Positions 12,302 through 23,387 of a stretch of DNA of 64,000 bases are shown one piece after another. The number at the start of each line of letters is the position of its first letter. Position 1 is the stretch's first letter. The stretch spans positions 87,087,335-87,151,334 of the forward strand of contig NC_067483.1 in the NCBI RefSeq assembly GCF_947179515.1. Reading direction: 5' to 3'. The translations under genes were made by a program, and so were the position numbers. The notes under the pieces were generated by a model, which worked only from the letters and a program-made list of their open reading frames with translations, did not search any database and was not told the DNA's origin. Origin of the DNA: Apodemus sylvaticus (Eukaryota; Chordata; Mammalia; Rodentia; Muridae).

Positions 12302-13200
12302 AGGTCCTCATGTGCACAGCAAGCCTTTTACTGATGGAGACATCTCCCCAACCCCAGGGGCCTGCAGTCTTCATCTGGAACAGCTGGCTGGTGCCAACCA
12401 TGTTACCAGCCTTGTCTTCTGTTATCTTTACTTCTTGTTACAATTAGACAATAACCGGTCAGGCAGCTGTTTCTTTAGCTGTGGCCACATACATTTCTTC
12501 CCTAGGCCGATGAACACGCTTCTCTCCTCTTCCCTTGACCTACCTTGCCAGGCCCCTGTGCACATCTGGTTCTCACTGGGCAGAGAGCCTTTGCTCAGTA
12601 TCACTGAATTTATTTAAAATTTGATTTTTTTTTTGGTTCATTGTGATTTTTAAAAAATATTTACTTAAAATAGCTACCTCAATTACTCTCTCAATTCTTC
12701 TCTATCTAAACCCTGCTAATCTGGACCAGTACTGGCTTCTCCTTGGAACTTTTTCAGTGAATTAAAACAAGTACCATATAACACAAGGGTTTTCAGCATT
12801 GCGTTTGGCACCACCAACACTATATCCTGGGATGAGAGTCTCTTCTTGCTTATTCTGCCTAGGGTTAGATTAGTTCCTCTCCTCATTTGCCACCATCAAT
12901 TAAGCCATCAGTCCCAAATTAGGGATAGCAATGACTTGATAGCCATGGATTCATAGATACTATTTCAGAGACTGACACACAGGAGGCTCCTAGTAATGCT
13001 TGCTGTTAATTTTTTAAATGGCTCTCCACAAATAACACAGTTACAAAATTAAATTTAGGAGAACTTTCATATCTACAACTTGAGCTAGAAAGATAGATGG
13101 CTCAGCCATTAAAGGCAAGGTTCACGATCAAAAATATATTATAGCATGCTATAGCTTAGATGTCGAGTGTCCGCTATAGGTCTATGTATTAAAAGGTTGG
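12302..13200. other. Intergenic sequence with nothing assigned
   Basis: AT-rich sequence with no SINE core, coding frame or RNA gene that I can recognise. Confidence 0.5.
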
Positions 13201-13211
13201 TTCTGGTAGAA

Positions 13212-13376
13212 CCTTTTTTTTTCTTTTTTCTCAGGACAAGGTTTGTCTGTACAGCCCTGGCTGTCCTGAAACTCACTCTAGACCAGGCTGGCCAGGAACT
13301 CACAGAGATTCTGCCTGCCTCTGCCTCCTGAGTGCTGGGATCAAAAGTGCATGTGCTTCAAAACAGCCTGGCCTCG
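13212..13376 (-). repeat. B1 SINE
   Basis: T-rich head, then tacagccctggctgtcctga and ctgcctctgcctcctgagtg. Diverged. Confidence 0.85.
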
Positions 13377-13553
13377 GTCTAGGTATGTGCTGTATCTTTT
13401 TTGATGGTGGGTGTCTCTGGGCAACTCCTGTCTGGAAGCTCTGCTGGGAACTAATGTGAAGTCCTAAAATCACGGGGAGATGACCACAAGGGAGGATGTA
13501 GGGACCACCCCCTTCTACCTTAGTTTCTTGGCCATGAAAAGAGGAGTTTGTGG

Positions 13554-13800
13554 GGGGCCGGAGAGATGGCTCAGGGGTTAAGAACTACTGGTTGTTCTTC
13601 CAAAGGACCCAGGTTCAATTCCCAGCACCTACATGGCAGTTCACAACTATCTGTAACTCCAGTTCCAGGGGTCCTGACCCCCCTTAAAGCAATTTGCTCT
13701 GCCTTTAAGTCCATCCAGAAAGACTACTAGAGAGTCCCAGAGACCCAAAGCAACAGGCACATCTGATCACAGACTGGAAATACACAAACCGCAAACCAAA
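13554..13800 (+). repeat. B2/B3 SINE
   Basis: tRNA-derived head (ggagagatggctcaggggtt, A/B boxes retained) and ccagttccaggggtcctgac. Confidence 0.85.
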
Positions 13801-13860
13801 GCAACCTTTTTCTTCTTTGTAAGTTAATGTATCAGATATTTTCTTTTTATGGTTTGGTGT

Positions 13861-14070
13861 TTTGTGTGTGTGTGTTGCCTGTGTCCTTCTGTGTACTTAC
13901 TGTGCATCATGAAGTATCTGGTGCCAGAGGAAGCCAGAAGAGGGTACTGGATCCCCTGTAACTGGAGTTACAGAAGGTTGAGTTGCCTTGTGGGTGCTGG
14001 GAATTGAACCTGGGTTCTCTGGAAGAGTATCCAGTGAGCTTAACTGCACAGACATCTCTCCATCCCCCAA
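13861..14070 (-). repeat. B2/B3 SINE
   Basis: Reverse complement, ending at the tRNA-like head (acatctctccatcccc). It lies 60 bp from the oppositely oriented copy at 13554-13800. Confidence 0.85.
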
Positions 14071-14125
14071 GAATTTCTTGATAGTGAGAGAAAACCAACT
14101 AGAGCATTAAAAAATGTCTGGGGAA

Positions 14126-14262
14126 GCTGGGCCAGCACTTAGGAGGCAGAGGCAGGAGGATCCCTGTGAGCTGGAGGCCAGTCTGGTCTACAAAGAGAGT
14201 TCCAGGACAGTCACCAGCGTTGTTAACAAAGAGAAACCCTGTCTCAAGAAAACAAAACACAG
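14126..14262 (+). repeat. B1 SINE
   Basis: ccagcacttaggaggcagag to gagaaaccctgtctcaag. The region between the two recognisable parts is disrupted at about 14215. Confidence 0.8.
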
Positions 14263-14624
14263 TGTATAGGCTAAATCTGTATCACCAAAACACATAAATG
14301 GGTTTTGTAATAAAATGCGTTTATAATATTATTAGTACAACTCAGCTTTCTTTCTTGTCTCTAAATACAAACTACAATAAACCTCCAAGAAATCTATATC
14401 TTATTTCCCTTTCCCACAAGTACCAAGAACCCTCCAAACCCATCAGAATGACAGAGATGGACTGAGGAGCCACTGTGGGGTGGGGGTGGGAGGCATAGGG
14501 GTCACATGCTGTAATTCCAGGACTCAGGAGACTGATGCAGGAGGACCCAGAGACTGAGGCCACAGAGAATCTGTCTGGAAACAAAGCAACAACAAAACTT
14601 AAAGCAAGTTTAAGAGAAAGAAAA

Positions 14625-14671
14625 TGAGAAAGAAAAGAAAAGAAAAGAAAAGAAAAGAAACGAAAAGAAAA
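14625..14671. repeat. (GAAAA)n microsatellite
   Basis: A run of about nine AAAAG units, probably grown from a SINE A tail. Confidence 0.85.
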
Positions 14672-14909
14672 AGGCCACTCAACAATAGTCAGCAATTTGG
14701 ACAGCCCTCAAAACCAGAACTGGGTCTAAGAAATCCAGAAAGGCATTCAAGAATATTTACAGAAAAAAATTTTAATGAGGCAAAACAAGTGGCTTCCTGG
14801 GGAACAGGTCATTTAAATATCCTGGCCCAGCGCTGTACCCCCATGGTGAAGGAAACTTTGCTATCTGTATACTATATCTCAATGAGCAGGATAAGCTTTG
14901 GTCTGTAGT

Positions 14910-15060
14910 AGCTCCCAGAGTAACTCAGTAGGCACAGCACTTACTGCTGAGCCTGACATCTTGAGTTTGATCCCTAGACTACTTCTCCTCCGGCTTCTGT
15001 GGCACGCTTATGTGCACAGACACACGGACATATAAACAAATTAAAAAAAATTTTTTTAAG
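14910..15060 (+). repeat. B3/ID-like SINE
   Basis: gtaactcagtaggcacagca and gagtttgatccctagac resemble a tRNA-derived promoter; it ends in an A/T tract at 15040-15060, just before the CpG island. Confidence 0.55.
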
Positions 15061-15175
15061 GAAACCTAGTCCAAATCAATGGTCTCTGACAAATTCACCA
15101 TCAGAAAGGCTGGATGACAGATAGTCCAGGGCACTGTCCGGTCACCAGCGTTCCTTATTGCTAATAAGCTTCACC

Positions 15176-15960
15176 TCCGCCTCCACCGGGGCTTCCAAGC
15201 ATGCCGGGCACACCGGCTTCCAAGCTCCGTTCTCGGCGTGGGCGATCTCCCGGGCCGTCTCTTCTCGTAATCCCCCGGAGAGGCGGGAATAACCGGTCCG
15301 CCCGGGTCCTGCTTCAGGGGGACAGAGAGGACGCGATGCCTCCGGCGGCTAGATTGATGCTGGTCGCCGGGCCGCGGGCAGCATGGGCCGCCAGCCGCTC
15401 CTGTCAGCCAGCGAGGCGGACGTGCAGCCCGAGCCCGATGAGGCGGCGCAGCACCGGCCACTGTCCCGGGAAGCCGCGCAGCAACCGGGTCACGAGGAGG
15501 CGTGGGCGTGGCTGTGGGCGTGGCCCGCGCGTGGGCCGAAGGGAGCCGGGCGCTGGAGCCGCGCCGACGGCGGCCAGGACAGCGGCGGTTGCTGCGCCCG
15601 GTACTGGGGTCGCGGCCTGAGGCGCAGGCGCGGTGGACTCAGCCCGCCCCGGGCTGCGGCTCGCTGTGGACTCGTCATGGCGACGGAGCAGAGGCCTTTC
15701 CAGCTGGTGGTGTTCGGGGCCTCTGGCTTCACCGGCCAGTTCGTGACGGAGGAGGTGGCCCGGGAGCAGATAGCCTCGGAGCAGAGCTCCCGCCTGCCCT
15801 GGGCCGTGGCGGGCCGCTCCAAGGAGAAGCTGCAGCAAGTGCTGGAGAAGGCTGCCGCGAAGCTGGGTAACGCAGAGGGGTGGGCAGGGCCGGACCCGGA
15901 CCCGGACGGGCGCAGGTCGCCGAGGGGCGTCGCCCCCGCGTGCGCCTGCATGGAGCCCTG
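15176..15960 (+). promoter_or_regulatory. Sccpdh: CpG-island promoter and first exon of Sccpdh
   Basis: A CpG-dense, GC-rich block with no SINEs stands out from AT-richer, CpG-poor surroundings and ends with coding exon 1. There is no convincing TATA box, as is usual for housekeeping genes. Visible sites include two adjacent copies of GTGGGCGTGGC (15502-15524), which are GC-box or KLF-like, and GCGCAGGCGC (15622-15631), which resembles an NRF1 site. The transcription start cannot be fixed. Long open frames on both strands here reflect base composition. Confidence 0.85.
15677..15866 (+). CDS. Sccpdh: Sccpdh coding exon 1
   Basis: Encodes residues 1-63 plus one base. It contains the GASGFTG nucleotide-binding turn and the conserved AGRS segment (GCGGGCCGCTCC). 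The donor is G|GTAACG at 15867. It lies wholly inside the CpG island. An alternative in-frame ATG lies upstream at 15383. Confidence 0.96.
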
Positions 15961-18900
15961 CCCAAGGACCGGACGCCTCGCCGGACCGGGCCTTGTTCCT
16001 TCCCTAAATTAAAGAGAAAAAAAAAAAAATGAAAAGGCTTTTCTCCCCCTCCCAGTTTGGGGATCTCCCCTGCCGAGATAGTCCAGAACTTTGGTAGATC
16101 CTCAGTCCATCTCCGTCGTTCTGATGGGTTTGGAGGGTTCTTGGTACTTATGGGAAAGGGAAATAAGATAGGGATTTCTCGGAGGTTTATTGTAATTTGT
16201 ATTTGGAGACAAGAAAGTAAGCTGAGTTGTACTGATAATACTATAGTGCACCCATTTTTATGTTTTGGTATACGGATTTAGTCAGCACTTCGGAACGTGA
16301 TAAGCATATATATACACTGTGCTTCTGAGTTACCCCCACTAGCTGTTTGGCTTTTAGGCTGTGTTTTTGCTTGTCGAAATCCTCCAGCAGTCCTCACTTT
16401 AATTGCTTCAGGCAGTGTGGGCTGGCCTGGACCTACTGATCCCCTCGCCTCTTCCCAAATGCTGACATTAGAACCCCCCTCACCCTCCTCTCCGGTCATC
16501 TTACTCTTCATAAAATGTGGATTTTTTTTCCTTTTTAAGCTTTGGATGTTTATTTATTTTTTAAGCTTCTAGTCAACATAGTGAGTAGTATTTGCCATGC
16601 TAGGCCTTGTCCTAAGTGTTGTGATACACACATGAGCGTGAGGAGGGACACTTGGGTGCGCTTGCACACACACATACACACAAAAAACCTTTCTGCTTTG
16701 GGGAAGCACCTGACTTAGACATAGCCTTGGAGTTTGGCAACTAAACTCCAGGACAAGTCATACTTATTCTGCATTCTTTCTATTCAGTTTTATGGCTCCA
16801 CACAGAGCCTTGTCCGGACTGAGAACACAGCCTTTTGTTTTGTGGTTAGAAGAGAGTATGCAAACTGATTCTCCTGTAACTTAATGCTGCCACTGCTAAC
16901 ACACAGAACCTTGACAAAGAAGTTTTGGACATTTATTGTTTTCTGGAAAACAGGCCATTATTAAAATACATTGTTCCTTTTATGTTCCCTCAGTGAGAGT
17001 ATAGCACTGGTTCTCAGCCTGTGGATTTCAGATCCTTGGAAGTGAATGACCGTTTCACAGGTTGCCTAAGACCATGGGAAAACATGGATACTTAAATTAT
17101 GATTGACAACAGCAAAAATACAGCTATAAATTAGCAATGACAATTTTTATGGTTGGGGTCATTACAACATGAGCAACTGGATTAAAGGGTCACAGTGCTA
17201 GGAAGGTAGAGAGCCACTGCTGCATAATTATAACCTAATTCCTTGCCATCAACATTGCCCAAATTAGGCAGCTTTGCAGAGGATGCCTTAATCAGTGGAG
17301 ACTTGCATGGCTCTATTGGGTCAATTAGTTCCAGTTATTTCCTTATAAGCTTGGATGATTTTATATAGGCTGGACTACTTACAGATGGAATCACAGGGCC
17401 GGAAAGATGTCTCAGTACTTAAGAACTTGTACTGCTCTTGATGGGGATCGGAGCACCCACGTTGGGTGACTGACAACTCCATGTGACTCCAGCTTCAGGG
17501 AAGATCTGCTACCTCTGGTCTCCTTGGGTACATGCACTGAAGTGCGCAACACACACACACAATTTAGCAAACTAATAATTCTTTAAAAATAGTGAAAAGT
17601 GAATTGACCTCCAAGTCCTCTTTAATTCTCATGGTGCCCAGTGTCGACAGCCTCCTTTTACTTTCTATAATTGGATCAGTTATAGTTGTTTAGTAGCTGT
17701 TTTTTTAAATAAAGATATCTTAATGGAAAGGAAGTCAGAACAGGCATCTATCTACCCAGCGTGTTAACAGATTATAAAGTTTTCACGGTTGAAAGTTGTC
17801 AGTGTAAAATCACTGTTCACTATAAGAAGGTGATGGGGGTGTCTCATGTTGACTTGGACTTGAATGAAATGATTTTTTTAACTTTAGGAAGAGCAACACT
17901 ATCATCTGAAGTTGGAGTAATAATCTGTGATATCAATAATCCAGCCTCACTTGATGAAATGGCTAAACAGGCAACTCTTGTCCTCAACTGCGTAGGACCG
18001 GTGAGTAATCAGCCCTTCTTTGTCTCAGAACAAGAAATCCATTCATTTCTAACAAAAGCTGGCATTTTACATTCCAGAGGGGCATAAGGGTGGGGGACAG
18101 GGATGGCTTTCCCTCCACTCCACAGGGAAATCTTTTCATTGATATGACAGTCTTCCAAAATAAAGGCAGCTCTTTGAAACTCTGTATTCAGAGAACGTGC
18201 TGATCAGTACCCCTGCCCTGCGCCCTCTTCTTCACTGTAAAAATAAAAGTTTGATAGGCTAGAGAGATGGCTCAGTGGGTAAAGGCATCTGTCCTGCAAC
18301 CTGACAACTTTAGTTCAGTCTCCAAGACCCATACAGTGGAAGGGGAGAACTGATCCCCAAAAGGCGTGCTCTGATCTGCACACTTGCACCATAGCAGGGG
18401 TACATGCATGCATGTGTGTGTGCATACATACATGCACACACTCCCACACACAATAAATTAAATTTTAAATTTTAAATGTTTGCATTTACAATTCTAGCTT
18501 CTTTGCTTTATTCTTGTATTATTATATAGATATCTTAAAGAATAGAAGAGGTAAAAGCTAAAAGCAGACTTTATTCATTTATTATAAAGTGCATTATTAT
18601 TCTGGGCAAGTGGGACAATCGTGAACAGAAAGTTGTATATGGAGTTTACATTTTTGTGGGGCATATAGAAATATAATAAGTCAAATAAATGAAGCAGAAC
18701 AGTTAGATACAGGCATTGGTACACTAGCTTCTTTCTCTCCTTCCCTCCCCTACCCCCTTCCTCTCTATATAGCCCTGGCTGTCCTGGAACTCCCTCTGTA
18801 GACCAGGCTAGCCTTGAACTCAGAGATCCACCTGCCTCTGCCTCCTGAGTGCTGGGATTGAGGACATGCACAGCCAGCACTTATGCTCTCAAGACATGTT

Positions 18901-20575
18901 TCTAAGGAATTGACATTGAACAGAGATCAGAATAAAGGGAGAGAGTAAACTATGATTACTGAGGAGAATCCTGTTCTGTGGAGAGTGGGTGCAACGGTTG
19001 TAGATGAGCCTGTGCTTGGCAAGACTGAAGAAAATGAAAGAGGTAGTGTGGCAGAGGCTGAGAGCCAGGCAGAGATAGGAGGGATATTGAAATATTTAGG
19101 AGCTAGGTCACGTGGAGTCTTACAGACTGTGGTTAGGATTTGGACTTATTTTAAATGCAATCAAGTGTCATTGGAGTCTGATTTCATTTTTAAGTTATTC
19201 AACTTCTGAGATGAAGAGTAGCTAATGAGCCCACAGCAGGATGGTCCAGGGTAGATACACACTGAGGTGGCAGCAGAGGTGGTTAAGTGGTGGGAGATCT
19301 GTCTGGGTAAGGGGCTCACACACTGAGGTGGTTAAGTAGTGGGGTAATCTGGGTAAGGGGCTCACACACTGAGGTGGTTAAGTAGTGGGGTAATCTGGGT
19401 AAGGGGCTCATACACTGAGGTGGTTAAGTTGTGGGGTAATCTGGGTAAGGGGCTCACACACTGAGGTGGTTAAGTTGTGGGGTAATCTGGGTAAGGGGCT
19501 CACACACTGAGGTGGCGGCTGAGGTGGTTGAGTGGTGGGGGATCTGGGTATGGGGCTCATGCTTGCAGTCCAGCCCTTCAGAGGCCAGATTTGCCTCCTC
19601 TCAAGCTAACAAGACCCTATCTTTAAAAAAAAGTGCTTGAGCTCAAAGTATATTTTAGTGTTTTAAAGGAATTGGCCCTTGCGGATAATATTGGATATTG
19701 GGTATGAAAGGTCCCTTCCAAACTTTGACCTGTAATAAGATGACTGTTGATAATATTTACTAATCCGAAGAAGCCATGGCAATATGTTGGAGAACTAAAC
19801 ATCTAAATGTTAATGTTTATATTCTTCGCATTGGCTAGCTCTGACATCTGTCAGGCTGAGATTCAAGCAAGTTTCTATCTTGCTGTAATCACTGTGAGAC
19901 TTTGAACAACTTGATCTTTCTTTGCTCAGTATTCTAGAAAAATCCAACCCTGTTCAGGTTATCACTGAACGTGAGCCTGCCTGAGCCAACTGGTCTACTT
20001 CAGATTATACAGTTACAAGCACCATGCTGGGGTCCTGCACCCCAGAAGTGTTTCTCCGTGGGTGTTCTCTTCTACTCTGAAGCAAAGGTTTCACAACTTT
20101 TTCCTTTGCTCTCTGACTCACTCCCTCACTCTGACCTGATTACTTCCCCTCCCTCCTCCCCTTCTTCCCTCCCTCCCTCCCTCCTTCCTGGCCCTTCCTC
20201 CCTCCCCTTCTTAATTCCTTCCCTTTTTAACTTTGAAAGCATATTGCTATGCAGCCCAGACTAGCCTCAAACGTACAGTTATTCTGCCTCAGTCTCTCCT
20301 GACTACTAGGTTATAGGCATAAGCCAGATTTTACCTGTGAAACTAGAAACTGCCGGGACAGAATTCTTTTGTCTTTGTATTGCCAAATCTGCCTGCTTGC
20401 TCGTTTACCTCTATGCAGCACCTGGTCTCTGCCTTCATCTCCTGTCACAAGGAGAAAGCTGCTGTGTCTGCTGGGCACAACAGTTGAAGGCTTTATGTTT
20501 GCAATTATTTTCTTAATTTTACTATATCATGCATTAACATTCCATTTTTATTGGATTCTTTTTTACTATGATGAT

Positions 20576-20612
<37 letters not shown>

Positions 20613-23346
20613 CATGAGAGAGAGAGGGGAGAGGAAGGAGGGAGGGAGAGAGAGGAAGACGTCAGATCACGGTAGCATGGGAGAGTCCCACACACAGAAG
20701 GCACGGTGACAGTATCATTTATTACTCTCTCAGGGGTTGTGAGGCCCCTGCTGGATTTTCCTCTGTCAGCACTGAAGCATTTCTGGCACTCATCTTTTAC
20801 AGACTCTTGATCTCATAAGACCTGTAACCCATGTTTGTGTGCTGTTTTAAAGCAGCCTCCTCGGAAGGGTTCCTGTTACCTCCTGCACCAAGACCGTAAC
20901 CCAGTTCCCCCCAGGCTTCCCTCCCTGTTCAAGGAAAAGCTCTTTCAAGCCCCGCCCTGCCAATGTCCGCCCTGCCAAGGCTGCCATCTCAGTCCCCACC
21001 TTAAACCACCTCTCGGCGTCTGAGCTGGAATCTTCTTCCTTAATCTTTTTCTTTAATGTTTGAAATAGTCTCTTATTTGATAACCCTAAGCTGCCCTGGA
21101 ACTCACTGTTGGGTTAGGAGTCTTCCTCAGTGTTTCTTCCCCATTGGTTTCATCCCCCTCCAGTGTTAGATCTTAGTTTCCATCTGTAAATGCCCCAGGC
21201 CTCAGAGCTCAAGCCTCAGATCCTCCTTCTCTGTTAGCCATGTGTAAGCAAGCGTGAGGGATGGGGACAATGGCACAATGCATGACACTATCATGGTGGC
21301 CCCTTTGTGTTCTGGAACTTTCCATGCCACTGAGGGTACCCCTTGTGTACTGTATTTCCATGCCACTGAGGGTACTCCTTGTGTACTGTATTTCCATGCC
21401 ACTGAGGGTACCCCTTGTATTCTGTATTTCCATGTCACTGATAGTACCCCTTGTATACTGTATTTGGTGCTTGACTGATTGACACCCAAGGAGTTAATCT
21501 ACACTTCAAGGATTACTAATTCTTTTATCTCCAGAATTAGCATGAATCAGAGTTCTCATATTTACTGACACTCAGTGGCTCCAGTTGTATGCCCTTGGTG
21601 GAGGCACACCTACCTGGGAGCCCATGGGCTTAGAACATGGAGTGTGGAGAACTGACTTGAGATCAAAGATTATTACTCTGAGTCTCTGATTGCCTTGTAC
21701 AAGCTCAGGGAACTAACAAAAATAATCTTTACAATTTTATTTTTATTTATGTATATGTGTATGTATACTATCTCTGTGCAGTGTCTTGTAGAGACCAGGA
21801 GAAGGTGTCAGATCCCCTGAGCTGTGGTTACAGGCAGTGAAAAGCTGAGTGATGTGTGCGCTAGGGACCGAATTCAGTCCTCTGAAAGAACAGCAAGTGT
21901 TCTTCTAACTCTGATCCATCCCTCCAGTCCCAATAAAGGAAATTCTTCACACATAATAAAATAGGGAAACGATAGTGGGATATTTCTCAGATTCTCCAGG
22001 GGATGAGTGGCTGTGTGACACAGCAGCGAGAGGAAATGTGGCAGAAAGGAAAATGTGTACTTCCCTTAGGGAACCACGCTCTTTTTACGTGGTTATTCAT
22101 GTGCTGCATGGGGCTTGTTGGGATTTGGGGGTTTGTGTGTAAAGCCTAAGACCTATGTCTCACCAGCTCAGACACAGGCTGTGGCTGTGGGAGCCAGCCC
22201 ATCACAAGCAAGGTCGGAGGAGGTCGATCTAGGTGGGCGAAGCAGACACCACTGCGTGTGACATTACATCTTCAGGACTGCAGGAACATGAGAACTAAGG
22301 GCTGTGGCAGGCCGGGATGCTCAAGGACTGTGAGGAGATAAGTTTGGACTTCAGAGTCCAGACTGTCTGATATAGGCACTAGTGAGCGGTGGAGTCTGTA
22401 AGTGGGGCAGAGGGAGAGGCTGGATCTTATGGACTCTTATGTTAAGACAGTAGTTGGATATTTCTTTGGAAATTAGGCTAGATTAGTTACTGTGAAGTGA
22501 ACTTGACAAATTTTTAGGAGACATATTTGGCAAAACTTGCTGACTTACAGGGGAGATGGGTTGAAAGAACACTTCCAGCTTTCAAACTATGAAACTGTTT
22601 GTAGAGAGATGTCAATCCCTGAAGATAAAAAACGTGAGTGCTCTGCACCTGCACCATGGCCCTGCTCACACGCAGGCAGCCTGCCGAAGAGAGTGCCCCT
22701 AGGTGCGCGCGCGCGCGCGCGCGCGCGCGCGCCCGCGCGCGTGTTTGTGTGTGTGTGTGTGTGTCCTGCTGAAAACCTTCCAGTTGGAACTGCCAACCTG
22801 ACACCCCTGTCCTTCCTCACCTGCCCGCTACATTTCTCTCCAGACTCATTTCTTATGCATCCGGCTCAGCCAGCCTGTGCTTTTAGCAGTAGCAGCTCTC
22901 TTTCCTCGTGTCTGCATCCACTTTTGCTTTTATTCATTTTCTTTTTCCTTAAAGTCCTTGTTGTTTTGGATCTAATTCAAGTAAATGGTTCCCTCTGTAA
23001 AGCTTTACATTTTGTCTTCAGTTAGAGAGCGGCGTGCACGCTTCTGGCTCCGTGTGCCGTTATGTACCGTGAGAGGCACACAGCACAGCTGTCTTAGTTT
23101 CCCAGTTTAGCTTGTGCTGTGTTAACTGTTGTTCTCTCGCTGTGTGTGTAGGCTAGAGAACAATTTAAGGAGTCAATTCTGTCCCACCATGTGGGTCACT
23201 AGGATTGAACTCAGGTTCGTAAGATCGAAAGTTGGTGCTTTTTCCTGCTAAACTATCTTATCAGCCCAGCATTTGGCTTTTTGATAACTTAAGACTGTAC
23301 TTCTAAGAGTAAAGAGGCATTTTGCTTGTGAAATCCTCTGTGTGTA

Positions 23347-23387
<41 letters not shown>

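Noticed and set aside
13554..13640. tRNA-like A and B boxes in B2/B3 and ID elements as possible tRNA genes
   Set aside because: These are SINE heads derived from tRNA; no cloverleaf with acceptor stem was seen.
15171..15965. Several long open frames on both strands over the CpG island (up to 153 aa on the minus strand)
   Set aside because: They overlap Sccpdh exon 1 and its promoter; GC-rich sequence lacks stop codons by chance. No family resemblance.
19257..19559. Regularly repeated units as a possible CRISPR-like array
   Set aside because: The repeats are directly adjacent with no unique spacers, in a mammalian intron: an ordinary minisatellite.
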